A stretch of DNA of 64,000 bases. Source: Epithemia pelagica (Eukaryota > Bacillariophyta > Bacillariophyceae > Surirellales > Surirellaceae). The notes under the pieces were generated by a model. The model ran no database searches. It was not told the origin of the DNA and was given only the letters and a program-made list of their open reading frames with translations. Made by a program: the position numbers and the translations under genes. The stretch lies in NCBI GenBank assembly GCA_946965045.2, contig OX337229.1, positions 4,278,001 to 4,342,000 on the forward strand, in the 5' to 3' direction. This document shows positions 10,077-21,444 of the stretch, piece after piece (the first letter of the stretch is position 1; every line of letters starts with the position of its first letter).

Positions 10077-11750
10077 ATGGTAATATCATCGCCGCGGCCC
10101 TCCAATCCTCGAGAAGCCGCATTTTTGCGTCGGCAACAATCACGGCTCCAAGCACTGCACCAGCATCCGGACCATGGCGACTACAACAACAAGTCACAAC
10201 TACCAGCAGAACCGCAAGACGTAGAATGGTTGGATCAACAACTCGTAGAATGGAAAACTCAAGTTGAAGCCCTTCTTAAGACAATCACCGCAACGCCACC
10301 TGAGCTTAAGGGTCGTCCTCGTCATGGTGAATATCATTGGCAATTGATGCAGTATCAACAAGAGTTGTATGCCCTTCGCAACACATTTTTGTCATGGTCG
10401 TCTTCTTCAACAATCATGTCCTCTGATAACCAAAATGACACATATGCTCATTATCATGATGAACTGGTCGCCTGTCAAGCCCAATGGGACAAGGTACACC
10501 ATATATTGCAAGAACAACGGCGACACAAACAACAGCAATCGGAAGGAGGACGACGCAAATTCACCTTTCGACGCTACCATCAAGCCATCCTGGAAAGACA
10601 ACAACAACAACCTCCAGTTCCATCCGTAACCGAGGCAGAATCGCCGTCCTCGTCACTGGATGTTGAGGGACAGCAACAAACGAATGTCAAAACGCTTTCT
10701 CCAATGGTGAACTCCACTACGGTGCAGGGATATCGCCATGTTTGCATTGATATTTATCCTACGCGAGTGGTTCTTCGCAACCGAATACATAACAATACTC
10801 TTGTGGATCGCAACACTAACAATGATGATATCAACAGCCAAGATCAAACACTTAACGACGAAACGACCAAGGAGGACGACAAGGACCCAACCGTGATTTC
10901 TCTCGACCGACCTCAAACGGTGTTTGCACACCTGGAGGACTGTGAAATATTCTATCGTCTGGGGGAAAGCATGGACGACAGCAGCATTCCGACCTTGGCC
11001 AGTGTACAAATGGTCCATTGCGACAACGTTTGTTTAAGCTTTGGTGGTGATTTGTTGGTTTGCTCGACCAGCAAAGAGTCGGCCTCTCCTCGAGTCACCG
11101 CCACTACTGGCTCATCACCAACACCATCCTCTGCCTGGCACGCCCAAACATTGTTTGTGTCAGACTGTACCCATTGTAGTTTTGAACATGGAAGGCTACA
11201 ACAAGTACGATTGCATCGTTCCTCCCACATGCTCTGCCATTCTTGCATCATTACAGCGGGAGCGATTTTGGAAGGTTGTCGCGCCGTGGAATTTCGTGTA
11301 CAACAGCATCAAGTGCACAAGGACGATATTGATACCGAGGGTCCACTTTCTACTCCACCACCACTACTTTGTATTCGTGACTTTGACTGGTTGCAACCAA
11401 ATACTCCCAGTCCCAATTTTACCATTGTCTACCTCAAGGACGACGACAAGGCACTTGACACCGAGTCTACCAACATCCACAGTGGGGAGCAACCACAAAA
11501 CAAACATCAAGAAAGATTGACTTCACCCATATCCATGACGAGACCGGATGTATTGACACCAACATCCCGGCTAGTACCAGCAGACATATCGCATCCGAAT
11601 GGCGATCCGGAAACCCTCTCAAACGCGAAACAAACCACGGTTTTCGTACAAACTCATCATGAGACTGGATCGTCGGTACAACTTGTTGGGAATCGTTCAG
11701 TCCAGGACGATGATGATGATGGTGATGATGATGACGACGACGAACTGTAA
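10077..11750 (+). CDS. TBCC: Tubulin-folding cofactor C-like protein (TBCC/C-CAP domain)
   Basis: 557 residues from ATG 10077. The N-terminal 170 residues are Gln/Arg-rich and helical (REAAFLRRQQSRLQALH; LVEWKTQVEALLKTI), like the spectrin-type N-terminal part of TBCC. From about residue 215 the C-CAP/TBCC beta-helix can be followed: QTVFAHLEDCEIFY, VQMVHCDNVCLSFGG, TLFVSDCTHCSFEHGRLQQVRLHRS, MLCHSCIITAGAILEGCRAVEF and RDFDWLQPNTPSPNFTIVY. In TBCC this domain carries the catalytic Arg that stimulates GTP hydrolysis by beta-tubulin in the tubulin-folding supercomplex. The run QQVRLHRSS is where it would be expected. RP2-type relatives are an alternative, but the FDW.....SPN ending favours TBCC. 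The C-terminus ends in a poly-Asp run. Confidence 0.82.
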   Translation: MVISSPRPSNPREAAFLRRQQSRLQALHQHPDHGDYNNKSQLPAEPQDVEWLDQQLVEWKTQVEALLKTITATPPELKGRPRHGEYHWQLMQYQQELYALRNTFLSWSSSSTIMSSDNQNDTYAHYHDELVACQAQWDKVHHILQEQRRHKQQQSEGGRRKFTFRRYHQAILERQQQQPPVPSVTEAESPSSSLDVEGQQQTNVKTLSPMVNSTTVQGYRHVCIDIYPTRVVLRNRIHNNTLVDRNTNNDDINSQDQTLNDETTKEDDKDPTVISLDRPQTVFAHLEDCEIFYRLGESMDDSSIPTLASVQMVHCDNVCLSFGGDLLVCSTSKESASPRVTATTGSSPTPSSAWHAQTLFVSDCTHCSFEHGRLQQVRLHRSSHMLCHSCIITAGAILEGCRAVEFRVQQHQVHKDDIDTEGPLSTPPPLLCIRDFDWLQPNTPSPNFTIVYLKDDDKALDTESTNIHSGEQPQNKHQERLTSPISMTRPDVLTPTSRLVPADISHPNGDPETLSNAKQTTVFVQTHHETGSSVQLVGNRSVQDDDDDGDDDDDDEL

Positions 11751-12099
11751 CATATGCGGTTCAAACCTCGTTTCCATGAAACAAACATAGACCGAATACA
11801 GTTTGTCGGAAACGATACGATCGGACAGTTTTATCAAGCATGGACCAGTGTCCCTTCAGTGACAACATACACAATGCGTGTTTTGCATCTGAGATGTTGT
11901 TTCATGAAAAGGGACAGCGAACGACATCAAACCATATTATACCGTTTTCTCTACGGAATGAGTGTGGGTGGTCCTCGTTGTGTCAACAGGTATATGGAGG
12001 ATAAACATAATATTTTTAGGTAAACCTGATCTTTTTTACCTTCATACGGTCATTCTCAAGACAATCAATACAAAAGATGGTGATGAAATTTGGCCGAGT
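11751..12099. other. Intergenic region between convergent genes
   Basis: 3' flanks of the TBCC-like gene and the TMEM43-family gene. AT-rich near 12000-12060; nothing else recognised. Confidence 0.45.
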
Positions 12100-13299
12100 T
12101 TACACAACTATTTCATTTTTTATTTCATCGTATCCATCCTTGGTTCCGCGACGACGACGCAACATGGAGATAGCGACGCCTATGATGGCAGCCGTACCAA
12201 AGAGAGCGAGGGAAAAAATGGGACGGAAAAAGAGCCAAGCCAAGGCAATCGTAATGAGGGAAATGCAAAAGGCGACCAGACCCGAAACAATATAGGCCAA
12301 GCCTTGGACGCAATTGCCCAAAATGGGCAAGACATCAGCAAAGACAACCAGGGGTTCTGCCATGAGTTCCAGGGCTACCCACATGACGATAGAGGCCGCG
12401 AACCGAATGATCCACGCCATGGTGGTCAAACTACTATGGGCACCGTCAAACATGGCCTCGGCCGTATAGGTACCCGTCTTGACCAGCAATATTTCTCGGT
12501 CATTTGACGTGGTGTATTCGTCCAACGACGTGCCCGTTTGGCGAGCCACAATGGAAATGTTTTGTGCAGGAATTTGCTGGAAGGCTACTCGTACGTCACC
12601 CACCATGGGATTGACAGCACTGCCGCTACCAGCGTAAAAGCCCTTGTTTTCGTAGAAACTCACATTAGAGAATGACTTGGTTGCCTCAGGTACTGTATCT
12701 AGCGAAAGAGGCGTGGAAAGGGCTGCATAGGTTTGAATCTTGTCGAGTACTTTGGAGGGAAGCGTGAAACCACCAAAGGTAATGGGATTGGCGACATCAA
12801 CCATATATTCAAAGGGCATACTGGTAGGATTCTCGTAGCCTATCTTGTACTGTTCCGAGCTGACAAGGTAATGGACCCATTTTTTGGAATAGGTGTAGGT
12901 AGTCTTGGTTTCCACCGAACCTCCCGTTTTCTTGGTCTTTTCGACATGCGTGGTACGAAACCATTGATACATTTCGACACTGCGTTTGAGCTTGAGGGTG
13001 TTGGTGAGTGAGATACCAAAGACATTGTCTTGAACAGTATCAGTGGTAGTTGCCAAACCTGAAGCATGAATCAAATCATTTTCCATGGAAGTGTCCACCG
13101 TAGCAATGGAGGGAACCTCCTGGACCAAAGATTCACTTTCTTCGAGAGCCTTGCGTTCGGCAACCAAATTGGATTCATTGTAAATCAAAACAGCAATACT
13201 TGCCATGACAAAGACAGCACCAAAGCAAACCGTGCGTCCCGAACCACGAAGGCGGCTGCCCCAAGACTCGGTAGTGACCTGTTCGTATGTGTCTGCCAT
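12100..13299 (-). CDS. TMEM43/LUMA family membrane protein
   Basis: 399 residues from ATG 13299. The pattern is that of TMEM43: a short cytosolic N-terminus, TM1 around residues 23-42 (FGAVFVMASIAVLIYNE, ending in the family's typical N-E), a long lumenal domain with EMYQW ... KKWVHYLVSSEQYKIGYENPTSMPF, and a C-terminal cluster of hydrophobic helices (AWIIRFAASIVMWVALELM, LGNCVQGLAYIVSGLVAFCISLITIALAWLFF, IFSLALFGTAAIIGVAI) followed by RRRRG. In animals TMEM43 sits in the inner nuclear envelope and ER and interacts with LINC-complex and lamina components. Family membership is well supported; the cellular role in a lamin-less protist is inference. Confidence 0.85.
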   Translation of the reverse strand: MADTYEQVTTESWGSRLRGSGRTVCFGAVFVMASIAVLIYNESNLVAERKALEESESLVQEVPSIATVDTSMENDLIHASGLATTTDTVQDNVFGISLTNTLKLKRSVEMYQWFRTTHVEKTKKTGGSVETKTTYTYSKKWVHYLVSSEQYKIGYENPTSMPFEYMVDVANPITFGGFTLPSKVLDKIQTYAALSTPLSLDTVPEATKSFSNVSFYENKGFYAGSGSAVNPMVGDVRVAFQQIPAQNISIVARQTGTSLDEYTTSNDREILLVKTGTYTAEAMFDGAHSSLTTMAWIIRFAASIVMWVALELMAEPLVVFADVLPILGNCVQGLAYIVSGLVAFCISLITIALAWLFFRPIFSLALFGTAAIIGVAISMLRRRRGTKDGYDEIKNEIVV

Positions 13300-13941
13300 A
13301 TTTCTTGCAAACCTGTTTACGGGCTGTTAACGGGAAAATCACGATCAATGGTCTCGATGCATGTGGAAACAATGAGCCATATGAGCGATAGAGACAAAAG
13401 TTTGGATCTTCGGACTACTGGTATGCAAGATGCAATCATGGCCATTGACCTCATGCGCATTGGATGCTTCCGAATCCGCGCAAGCTTTTTTCGATTATAT
13501 AGAATATTCAGTACTATAAACACTTACAGACTCCGATTATTTAATACTTTGGCCATAATACAGCTGCTCTAGGCCATTATCTTACAATACAGTATTATAG
13601 TACACATTAGTGCTAGACGACACAGGCAATAATACTCATTGACGGATAGAGATAGAGGCTTGAAAAGACTCTTCCGCGCGCCCACCGACCATTATTTTGT
13701 TGTAAGCCCCCCACAATTTTGATTTTCCAACGACATGTGCTCTACTCGTACGAGTACCTAGAAGTTTTCCCTCAGGTCAAAGGTTGCCAAACCAAAATGA
13801 TTTATTGGAACCACCCGTGAAATGTTTCTTCATCGAGAAGACCCCTGGATAGTGGACCCTACTACGTAACAAAATGTATGTTTCCCACAAACTCCACGAT
13901 TTACTAACAACCAATCCCAGGCAACACGAGAAACAGAAAAA
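13300..13941. other. Intergenic region, AT-rich
   Basis: Upstream region of the TMEM43-family gene and 3' flank of the four-HA-domain gene. Around 13495-13615 it is AT-rich with short imperfect palindromes (CAATACAGTATTATAGTA). No coding sequence or RNA gene recognised. Confidence 0.45.
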
Positions 13942-16900
13942 CTAGTCCAAAAGTACATGTGCGGGGAATGCCAATTGTTTGAAGTCTGCGCAACCTGCCT
14001 CGTGTGCAAGATAATTCACATAGCACAAATGTTCATCTTGTTTCGAAATTTCGCACACCCACATACCCTTGTAGTGTTGTCGTCGCTTTCGCAACGCTTC
14101 CGCACGAAGTTCCTCAGGGGTAGGCTCTTTCGGTGGGGGCTCTTTCTTTTCGAAGATTGTCTTCTCTTCTGCCTTTGCTTCCTCTACTTCCATTATGACT
14201 GATTCCTCCGTTTCCGTTTTGACAGTTGTTGCTGGTTGGTCAGTGGTTTCCGTGGTCTCCTTTCCCAAATGTTCTGTGCCATTTTCTTTTCTGTCCGCGT
14301 TTTCTGCATCGTTGGTGTCTGAAGGCTGCTCCTTATTTTTTGGAAGAATCTTGTCTTCATCGACAATCTTCCTTCCTTCAGATTCTGCCACAGCCATGGA
14401 CGAGGGCTGATCGACTTTGTCCTCGGAGTCTTTGTCGTCGACAACCTCAACTCCTCCTGTTACAGTGGTGGCTGGGGACGCAGTCGTCTCTTTGTCCTCC
14501 TCTTCTGTTTCTTTCATCACAGACTCTCCCTCGTGCTTGTCGTCTTTTTCTGTTGAAACCTTGTGGTCTACCATCATTTTACTGTGACGTGTGCGTCTCA
14601 TGGTGTCGACTTCTGCATTCACGAATTCCTTTTTGTTCCGTTGAGAACCATCCTTCTGACTAGGCAAGGTTGATTTCGGTGCCGTGGAGCGTGCCAATCG
14701 TGGGCTATGGCGAGTCGACGACGAGGCCACAGCATCAAGAGACGTTATGGATTTCGGGTCATTGTCGACTGCATCCGCCACCGCCGTCTGACGAGAAGCT
14801 CTGGTCCGGGAGGGTAGTTTTCGCTGGGTAGATTTCAGGACAGTCCTTTTACTTTTCCGTGCAGCAGGTTTTGCTGTCTTTTCCTCTTTCTCTTCTTCCT
14901 CCTTTTGCGACAATTCTTCCGCATCCTTGTCTTCCGAACGTTGGGTGGGTTGGACATTAACCAAGGTTTCTACAGGTTCAATTGTTGCCGGCAAAGTGGA
15001 TTCCGCGGCTTCTGGGGCATCTGTTACTTTGCTTGTCTCCATAACAGTATCTGCGACTACTAGTGGTACATCTTTCATCTTTTCGTCCAAATCCATTTCA
15101 ATCGATTGCTCTGCGACGGCTGCAGCGACAGCTTCCTCCACCACCTTGGCCTCGACCAACTCCATGGGGACTGCAACTTGTTCATCCTCCTTTCCTTCTT
15201 CGCCATCACTCGCCCCTCCATCTTCCTCAGCCGTTGCAGGCACTTGTCGACCTGCTCCCCCTCCACGACTTGTGACTCCCACCAATGGGTACTTCTTTCC
15301 TCGGTCCATTTCAAAGACAAAATCCACCGACTTGAGCAGTTCAAAACGCTCCTTTGTAAGATAATTGTTCTCTCCCCTCTTGTATTTCTTTCCATGTGAT
15401 CGCTATTCGGAGTGTACGACGCATTGCGATTAGATGCTACAACAAGGAACGTCCCGTCGTACGCAAGTCCTGTACAGAGCATCAACGTACCTGTCGCATG
15501 GCCCATGAAGCGAGATCTTTATCAGCTTTCCATCTACGTGGAACAGCTGCATGCCCGTGAACCTCCTTGAACTTCAAAAGCTTTTCGAAACATTCATTCC
15601 ATCGGTCCTGAAAACGTTGCAACACAGCGTTTCGGAGGTGTTCACGAGTTCTAGTGTTGAAGACAAAGCCAAGATCACGAAGGCGCTTTTCGCGTTCATC
15701 ATTTAGTGCGCTCTGTCGCCCCTCAGATTTGGCCTTCATTTGCTTTCGTTGCTCTCCGACCCAACGCGCCAGTACCTGATTGCAAGCAATAAGTGTAAGA
15801 GACGCAAAGCCCGAAGCAAAACCAACTACGTAATAGGCAACGCCCACTTACCATGTTCGGTGCATACTCTTTTGGAACGAGACAGTCTCCTTTCTCCTTC
15901 TTGTAGCCCACCAGCATTTGGAACTTAAGTTCCCACCGATCTTCTTCCTGTGTCGTTTGTTGCTGAATTGCCCAAAAGGACGGGTCCTTCTTAGCCTCCC
16001 ACTATCAGACGCATAAAAAAGTGAGAATAAGATCACGTCAATTCATAAAAAAATCAACACAAAAAATGGAGTCCACGTACCACAAAGTTGGCTGCATTAA
16101 GGCGTTTCATCCGAGATCGGGTCAATCGTTTATCTTTGCTTTTCCACCATCGGCGGTTGCGAACTGTCCACCGCCCCAAAAATGGATTCTCTGCAAAGAC
16201 TTTGGGGACAATGCCATGACCATAAACCTTTTGAAATACTAAATATTCCAAGAAATTCGTTTCCCATGTGGCATTAGCTTTGGCTGTTTGATAATCGATT
16301 CCCTTTTTCTTGTTGGCCTCCAGAGCTTCTTCACAAACCAAAAGATCTGCGAATTCTTTCTTGCATTGTTCGCGAACTTCGTCTTCCTTTTCTTCCGGTA
16401 CATGTCGTCGTAGTTGCCGTAACGAGTAACTTCGTACCTCTTTTTTACCCGTTTTCTCTGACGTTTTCATGACATTGTAAACGACACTGTTTCGACCATC
16501 GGGAGATTCCGCTTCTAACTTTTGCCGTTTGCCATCTGGTTCTTCCCCCACTTCCAGGTACACTGGTTCACCTTCGGAGAGTGTTCGACGTGTACTTCGA
16601 CGAGGATACCGACTAGCGCTTGTGCTCTTTTCGTTCCCCTCTACTTCTTCTGTTGTCGGTGGTGGAGTTGTGGGTGTCGAGGCTGCTACTGCAGCGGCTC
16701 CTGATGGGGATTTGGCTTGAACCTTCTTTTGGCGGGAAGAGGATCTTGGACTTGCTCGTTTTGAGCGTGACTTGGCGGCCCTCACTTTTTTCTCAGCCCA
16801 ATCTTCATCGCTTTCCGTGTCATCATCATGCTCCTCGTCGCTGTAATTGTCATACTCTTCATCTGCCATGTCCGCAAAATGTTCTTCATGATGCAACGAT

Positions 16901-17715
16901 GCCACCAGATCATCGTCACCAGTTACCATGTAAGTGGCAGACATTTTTTCCATCTCCGGTGTAACAGGGCGATCGTTCTCTTTGGCTGGTTGTTTGCTAG
17001 TCTCCTCCTCAAGCGCCTTGTCGTCATCAGTTTTCTCTCCTGTAGTGTTGCCTTTGCTGTTGTTGTTTTCAGTGCTGGACTTGGTCTCACGGAATGGTCG
17101 TTTCTTCCCCTTGTTAGCTTCTTTTTCAGGAGCCTTTCCAGTCTCTTCTTGTTGTGGTAGGATTTTGTTCTCACTTTTGTCGTCTCCGTCCCTCTGTGGT
17201 GAAGATTCCCACACAAAACCTTTGGAATTCATTTGACGAATCATGTCGGCATTCATAATGGACGGTTTGCCCCCAACAAACTTTTTGTATTCGTCTCGTT
17301 GTTTCTCGACCCATCCTGCCAATGTAGGCTTGTCGGAAGGAATTTCCACAGCCCTTCCGTTTTTTGGTGTCATAGCTGCTTCTTGAAACATGAGCCAACA
17401 GGACCATGCAGATTCCCATTCCATCTGCTGAGAAGAAGTGAAGATTTCGTTGTTGCCATCGTTTTTTTTTTCGATCCATCAAGGACACAGTCACAACAAC
17501 AGAGATAACAAAGAGTCAGCGTAAAACAAACAAACAAACAACTTCATCCACCAACAATCACAAGCTCACGATGGACCCACAACATTGTGTGATCTCTTTC
17601 CCGTGGTGCGAGTTTTGAGAGCGCACAGAACACGGGTGTCACCTAAAAAGACACGGGTTTGCGTCCAGGAACTAACCTTTTGCTTTGATATGCTGCTGCT
17701 CTCCGATTCCGCCAT
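13942..17715 (-). CDS. Five-exon protein with four helicase-associated (HA) domains
   Basis: Splicing reconstructed from the sequence: exon 1 17677-17715 (MAESESSSISKQK), intron 252 bp; exon 2 16081-17424, intron 79 bp; exon 3 15852-16001, intron 76 bp; exon 4 15491-15775, intron 103 bp; exon 5 13942-15387. Every junction is phase 0, with donors GTTAGT, GTACGT, GTAAGT and GTACGT. The product is about 1087 residues. HA1 is at about residues 14-90 (WESAWSCWLMFQE ... GFVWES), HA2 about 395-465 (WETNFLEYLVFQKVYGHG ... NFVWEA, across intron 2), HA3 about 482-552 (RWELKFQMLVGYKKEKGD ... LGFVFN, across intron 3) and HA4 about 577-632 (RWNECFEKLLKFKEVHGH ... DFVFEM, across intron 4). Long acidic Lys/Glu/Thr linkers lie between HA1 and HA2 and after HA4. 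The short C-terminus has a Cys/His cluster (WVCEISKQDEHLCYV ... GCADF). There is no helicase motor. Probably a nuclear nucleic-acid-binding protein. Confidence 0.8.
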
Positions 17716-18369
17716 TTTGTAACTGAGGTGAATGTCAGTTGCGCAGAGTGTGTTTGATGATGTCTTGTTGTTTGATGATACCTTCTTCCTCGGGTCAGGC
17801 ACTTGTCTGGTTGCTTGGTAGCAGCAATTCTGGCGTTTTGGTGCCGTGGTGGGAGGGACGTTGAGGCAAACAGATTGTTTCAAACAACACACGTTGTGTC
17901 TTGTGTCTACGGTGGACGGTGGAGTTAAAACTTTTGGCCCAACAGGAAACAAGCAAACGTCTCTAAGAAATAATGTCCATTTAGCGATTGCGTGCTGGGA
18001 ACAAATGTATGCTTACTGCATTTATCTATACTATTTATTTCGCTCGCCACAATTATACGCGACCGTTCTCCTTCTCCTATCTCCACCCCCAAACCCAAGA
18101 AGAAACGAATCAAAACAGGGGTGCAGTTGCTAGCTCTAATCACTGAAAAGGGGTCTGCTGCTAACCCTATTGTAAGGAGAGGGTATGTAGGTGACTCATC
18201 AACCATTCAAACTACGAGAACACTACTTTCTATCAAGAATCAATCTATCGTCTTCGTTAGGCGGGTTTGCCTCATGTGAAAGTGCTTCGTTGAGTTCATT
18301 TCGCAGTCGACAAGAAACGTTGAAGTCCAGTCAACCTCAAGTTTCTCGTGTTGCGCTTTATGAGGCGAA
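17716..18369. promoter_or_regulatory. Divergent intergenic region, HA-domain gene and MFS gene
   Basis: 654 bp between two divergent start codons, so both promoters lie here. No defined motif is claimed. Short ORFs inside are not protein-like. Confidence 0.4.
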
Positions 18370-20436
18370 ATGAGCGACTTCATCCCAGGACGCTACACAC
18401 AATCAGAACTAGGACGAGAAGGTCAAGATGTTGATAATGGAATGGGAACTTCAGCAACGTCTGAAGAGACATCCTTGCTTGTGCAACAAAATGGAGGATA
18501 TGAAGACGACCAGGGGGCAGCCTATGGCTCGACGGCCGATCCGATGCACACCGATGATGAGTTGTTTGGTGAAAGTGGCGACGACGAAGACGAAGACCCC
18601 GAAGAGTCAAGGGTTGACATTTACACATCTACGACAATAACCTCTTCGAATCGTTCCAGCACGACCAAAGGATCTCCAGCACCGAACACCACTCTTTCGA
18701 CCTTTACCATCGTGTCCATTCTCTCGACAGCCTTCTCGTATGGTTGCATCTTTTCGACGCTCTTCCTCATTACTCTTCCGGTTGAATGCGAGCGTATACA
18801 TCAGGAGCATGAGACCGTCCCCAAATCCGTCTCGCTTGGTGCCTTTGTGGCTATTGCTGGCGTGACACAGCTTATTTCTCCCCTTATTGGACGTTTGTCG
18901 GACCTTTACGAACCGCCTGTGGAACATGAATTGGGACAACGCTTGCCCTTTTTGATTTTGGGTGCCGTATGTACCATTGTCGGTTTGCTGGGACAAATGC
19001 TAGCCTCCTACGGTGGTTTTTGGTTGCGCTACGGTGCCTTTTTCTTTTTACACATGTTGGGTTTGAACATCATGTATGCCATGATGTTAGCTTTGATTCC
19101 CGATCAGGTACCAGCCAGCCAAACCGGGGTGGCCAATGGTATTTTGGCACTCGAATTGGTTATGGGATCGCTCTTTGGATTTGGATTGTTCTACATCTTT
19201 TTCTATGACTACGTGCAATCCATGTACAGTTTGTACGTGATCAATATTATTGTCACAACCATTGCGACTGGCACACATGCTCACGACCGCGATGCCGCAT
19301 TGGCGCAGCAACGACGGTCCACGCAACAACGACATAGACGTCAACAAGAGCGTGCCATGTTTTTGGCAGCCCAACAAGCACTGCTGCAGCAAGACCCTGC
19401 TTCGTCTTCTTCTCTTGTTCCAACCAATACTCCGCGACAATCTCCTGTTTCGTCAAACGCCAATGACCGCCATCGGAACCGTCGGCGCCGTCGTTGGCAC
19501 CGCGCAGCCAAAAAAGCGGCTCATCAGGCTGGTCAAGTCTTGGTCATGACACCGACTCGAATTTTGAAATCCATGTTGTTGGATACTTTTGCAACCTTGG
19601 ATTGGTCGGCAGTCTTACAATGTTACACCATTGATGTAAATCAGTACCGAGACTTTGCTGTTGTTACGGTATCACGATTGTTTTATTATTCCGGCATGTC
19701 CATTCAAACTTTCTTTTTGTACTACGTGCACGACGTCTTGCACATTACTCAAGATCCACAGGGTGTGGTTGCCGCCTTGGCCATACTGGGACAATGCAGT
19801 GCCGCCTTGACCTGTTATCCGGTTGGTGTGTGGTCCGATCGGTACGGTCACGGGGAACGACGACCTTTGGTGTACTTGGCCTGTGCGGTTCTCTGTGTGG
19901 TGAGTGTTTCTCTCATTTGGATTCGTACCCTGCATGAAATGACGGTCGCCGTCTTTTTGTTGGGATGTGCCAATGGCATTTACTTGACCATGGATACCAG
20001 TCTGGCAGTCGATACTCTACCGGACCATGTCGATGACAGTGCCCAGTTGCTTGGTGTGTGGGGAGTGGCCGCCTTTTTGGGATCAGCGTTGGGACCCATG
20101 ATTGGAGGGCCCTTGTTGTATACCTTTGGACAAAACCAAGAATCCGACTACGATGCAACCACTAGCAACACTGACGACACTAGCAATGACGATGAGTTTG
20201 CTACGGAATCTTATGGTTGGCATGGATACATTGTGGTGTTGTCCTTGGGTGGCTTGTATTTTTTGATTTCGGCTTTGACCTTGCTCGTTCTTTTGGATGG
20301 AAGCGACAGCAAGAACACGACAGCAAGTCCAAAGCATGCTGCACCCTCACCCAGTCCCATGACAAGTACTGTCACCACCAAAACCAATTCGGGTCGTACA
20401 CAAGACGACAACAAGCAACAACAAGGAGGCAAGTGA
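18370..20436 (+). CDS. Major facilitator superfamily transporter
   Basis: 688 residues from ATG 18370, an integral membrane carrier. Residues 1-105 are acidic, Ser/Thr-rich and cytosolic. The first helix bundle starts near residue 112 (TFTIVSILSTAFSYGCIFSTLFLITL). The MFS signature loop between helices 2 and 3 is visible twice: LIGRLSDLYEPP in the N-half and PVGVWSDRYGHGERRP in the C-half, the latter close to the consensus G-x3-D-R-x-G-x-R-R. The halves are joined by a long cytosolic loop, residues about 300-395, rich in Arg, Gln and His. The C-half ends in a helix near YIVVLSLGGLYFLISALTLLVLL and a polar tail. The layout and the GRLSD loop recall GPH/SUT-type sugar carriers and related protist MFS, but the substrate cannot be read from the sequence. 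Confidence 0.85.
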   Translation: MSDFIPGRYTQSELGREGQDVDNGMGTSATSEETSLLVQQNGGYEDDQGAAYGSTADPMHTDDELFGESGDDEDEDPEESRVDIYTSTTITSSNRSSTTKGSPAPNTTLSTFTIVSILSTAFSYGCIFSTLFLITLPVECERIHQEHETVPKSVSLGAFVAIAGVTQLISPLIGRLSDLYEPPVEHELGQRLPFLILGAVCTIVGLLGQMLASYGGFWLRYGAFFFLHMLGLNIMYAMMLALIPDQVPASQTGVANGILALELVMGSLFGFGLFYIFFYDYVQSMYSLYVINIIVTTIATGTHAHDRDAALAQQRRSTQQRHRRQQERAMFLAAQQALLQQDPASSSSLVPTNTPRQSPVSSNANDRHRNRRRRRWHRAAKKAAHQAGQVLVMTPTRILKSMLLDTFATLDWSAVLQCYTIDVNQYRDFAVVTVSRLFYYSGMSIQTFFLYYVHDVLHITQDPQGVVAALAILGQCSAALTCYPVGVWSDRYGHGERRPLVYLACAVLCVVSVSLIWIRTLHEMTVAVFLLGCANGIYLTMDTSLAVDTLPDHVDDSAQLLGVWGVAAFLGSALGPMIGGPLLYTFGQNQESDYDATTSNTDDTSNDDEFATESYGWHGYIVVLSLGGLYFLISALTLLVLLDGSDSKNTTASPKHAAPSPSPMTSTVTTKTNSGRTQDDNKQQQGGK

Positions 20437-21444
20437 GCATACCCGTCACCTCATTTGTCATGGGCACCAATCATGGACGGACCAAGAATGTTCATGGCGG
20501 AGGGATTAAGATTTGTGATATTCCAAAACAGTGTTCTGTTGGATGCCACACGCAGTGTACTTTTTGACCAACCAACCACTCTGCCATGCACGTTTGATGT
20601 CAAGGATTGTGATTCGGGAAAGTTGACCCAGTTTGGCGTTTATGAATCTCAAAATACTGTACGATCATTTTCCTCAACGATATGAGTATGCATTGCATAG
20701 TCTTGTCCAGGCCTCCGACCAGGAGCACAACAACCTCAGATCCAAAGGACTTGGTCTGAGTGGCTATATCTATTTTCTGAGTGGTCATGTCCCTGTACGA
20801 GGTCGAGTATTTTGAAATGCCGTACAATCTGTTCCGAAACGATCAAAGTGTTTCACGGCACCACCACCACAATGAGCACAGCCCCGGACCTATGACACAC
20901 GATCGGAATGGGCAACTCTTGTATGATACTAGAACCACAAGCAACAAGAATAGCCACGAGACACGCGGACGAGTGCATAGGATAATCTCCGACAAGGACG
21001 ATCACAACTCTCGGGGATTTGCATCGAGTTAGCTTGGGGTCGAGAAGACCTAGAATCAATCTACGCAGACGCCCTTTTTTGTGGTTATTGTTGCGACGTT
21101 CGGACAGCATGTATGTGGCGACAATGCTCTGTCGTTTGGCATAGCAAACGAAGATTTCTTTTTCTCTCTCGAGACTAAGCTTCAAGACCCAGCAGAATCA
21201 ACGCTTCAGACAAAAGATGAGGGCAGATAATAGAACACGTGGTCCCCGCGCGTTCTCGGCTTCTTCAGTCTTCGGTCGCTGATTCTCGTCGGGAAAAGAT
21301 CGCGCATCCTTCATGGGCAAGATTCGCTCGATGCTCTTTTTTGCTCCATGGGCCTCTTGTATGTTCCGACTGGAACAGGTGTTCGAGAGATCCTTTATTC
21401 TCACAAAACCAAAATCACAACAAAAAACAAGTATATAACACAAA
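20437..21444. other. Intergenic region without recognised gene
   Basis: About 1 kb between the MFS gene and the GST gene, both on plus. Several short ORFs on both strands, none protein-like. The last 200 bp should hold the GST promoter and leader. Confidence 0.45.
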
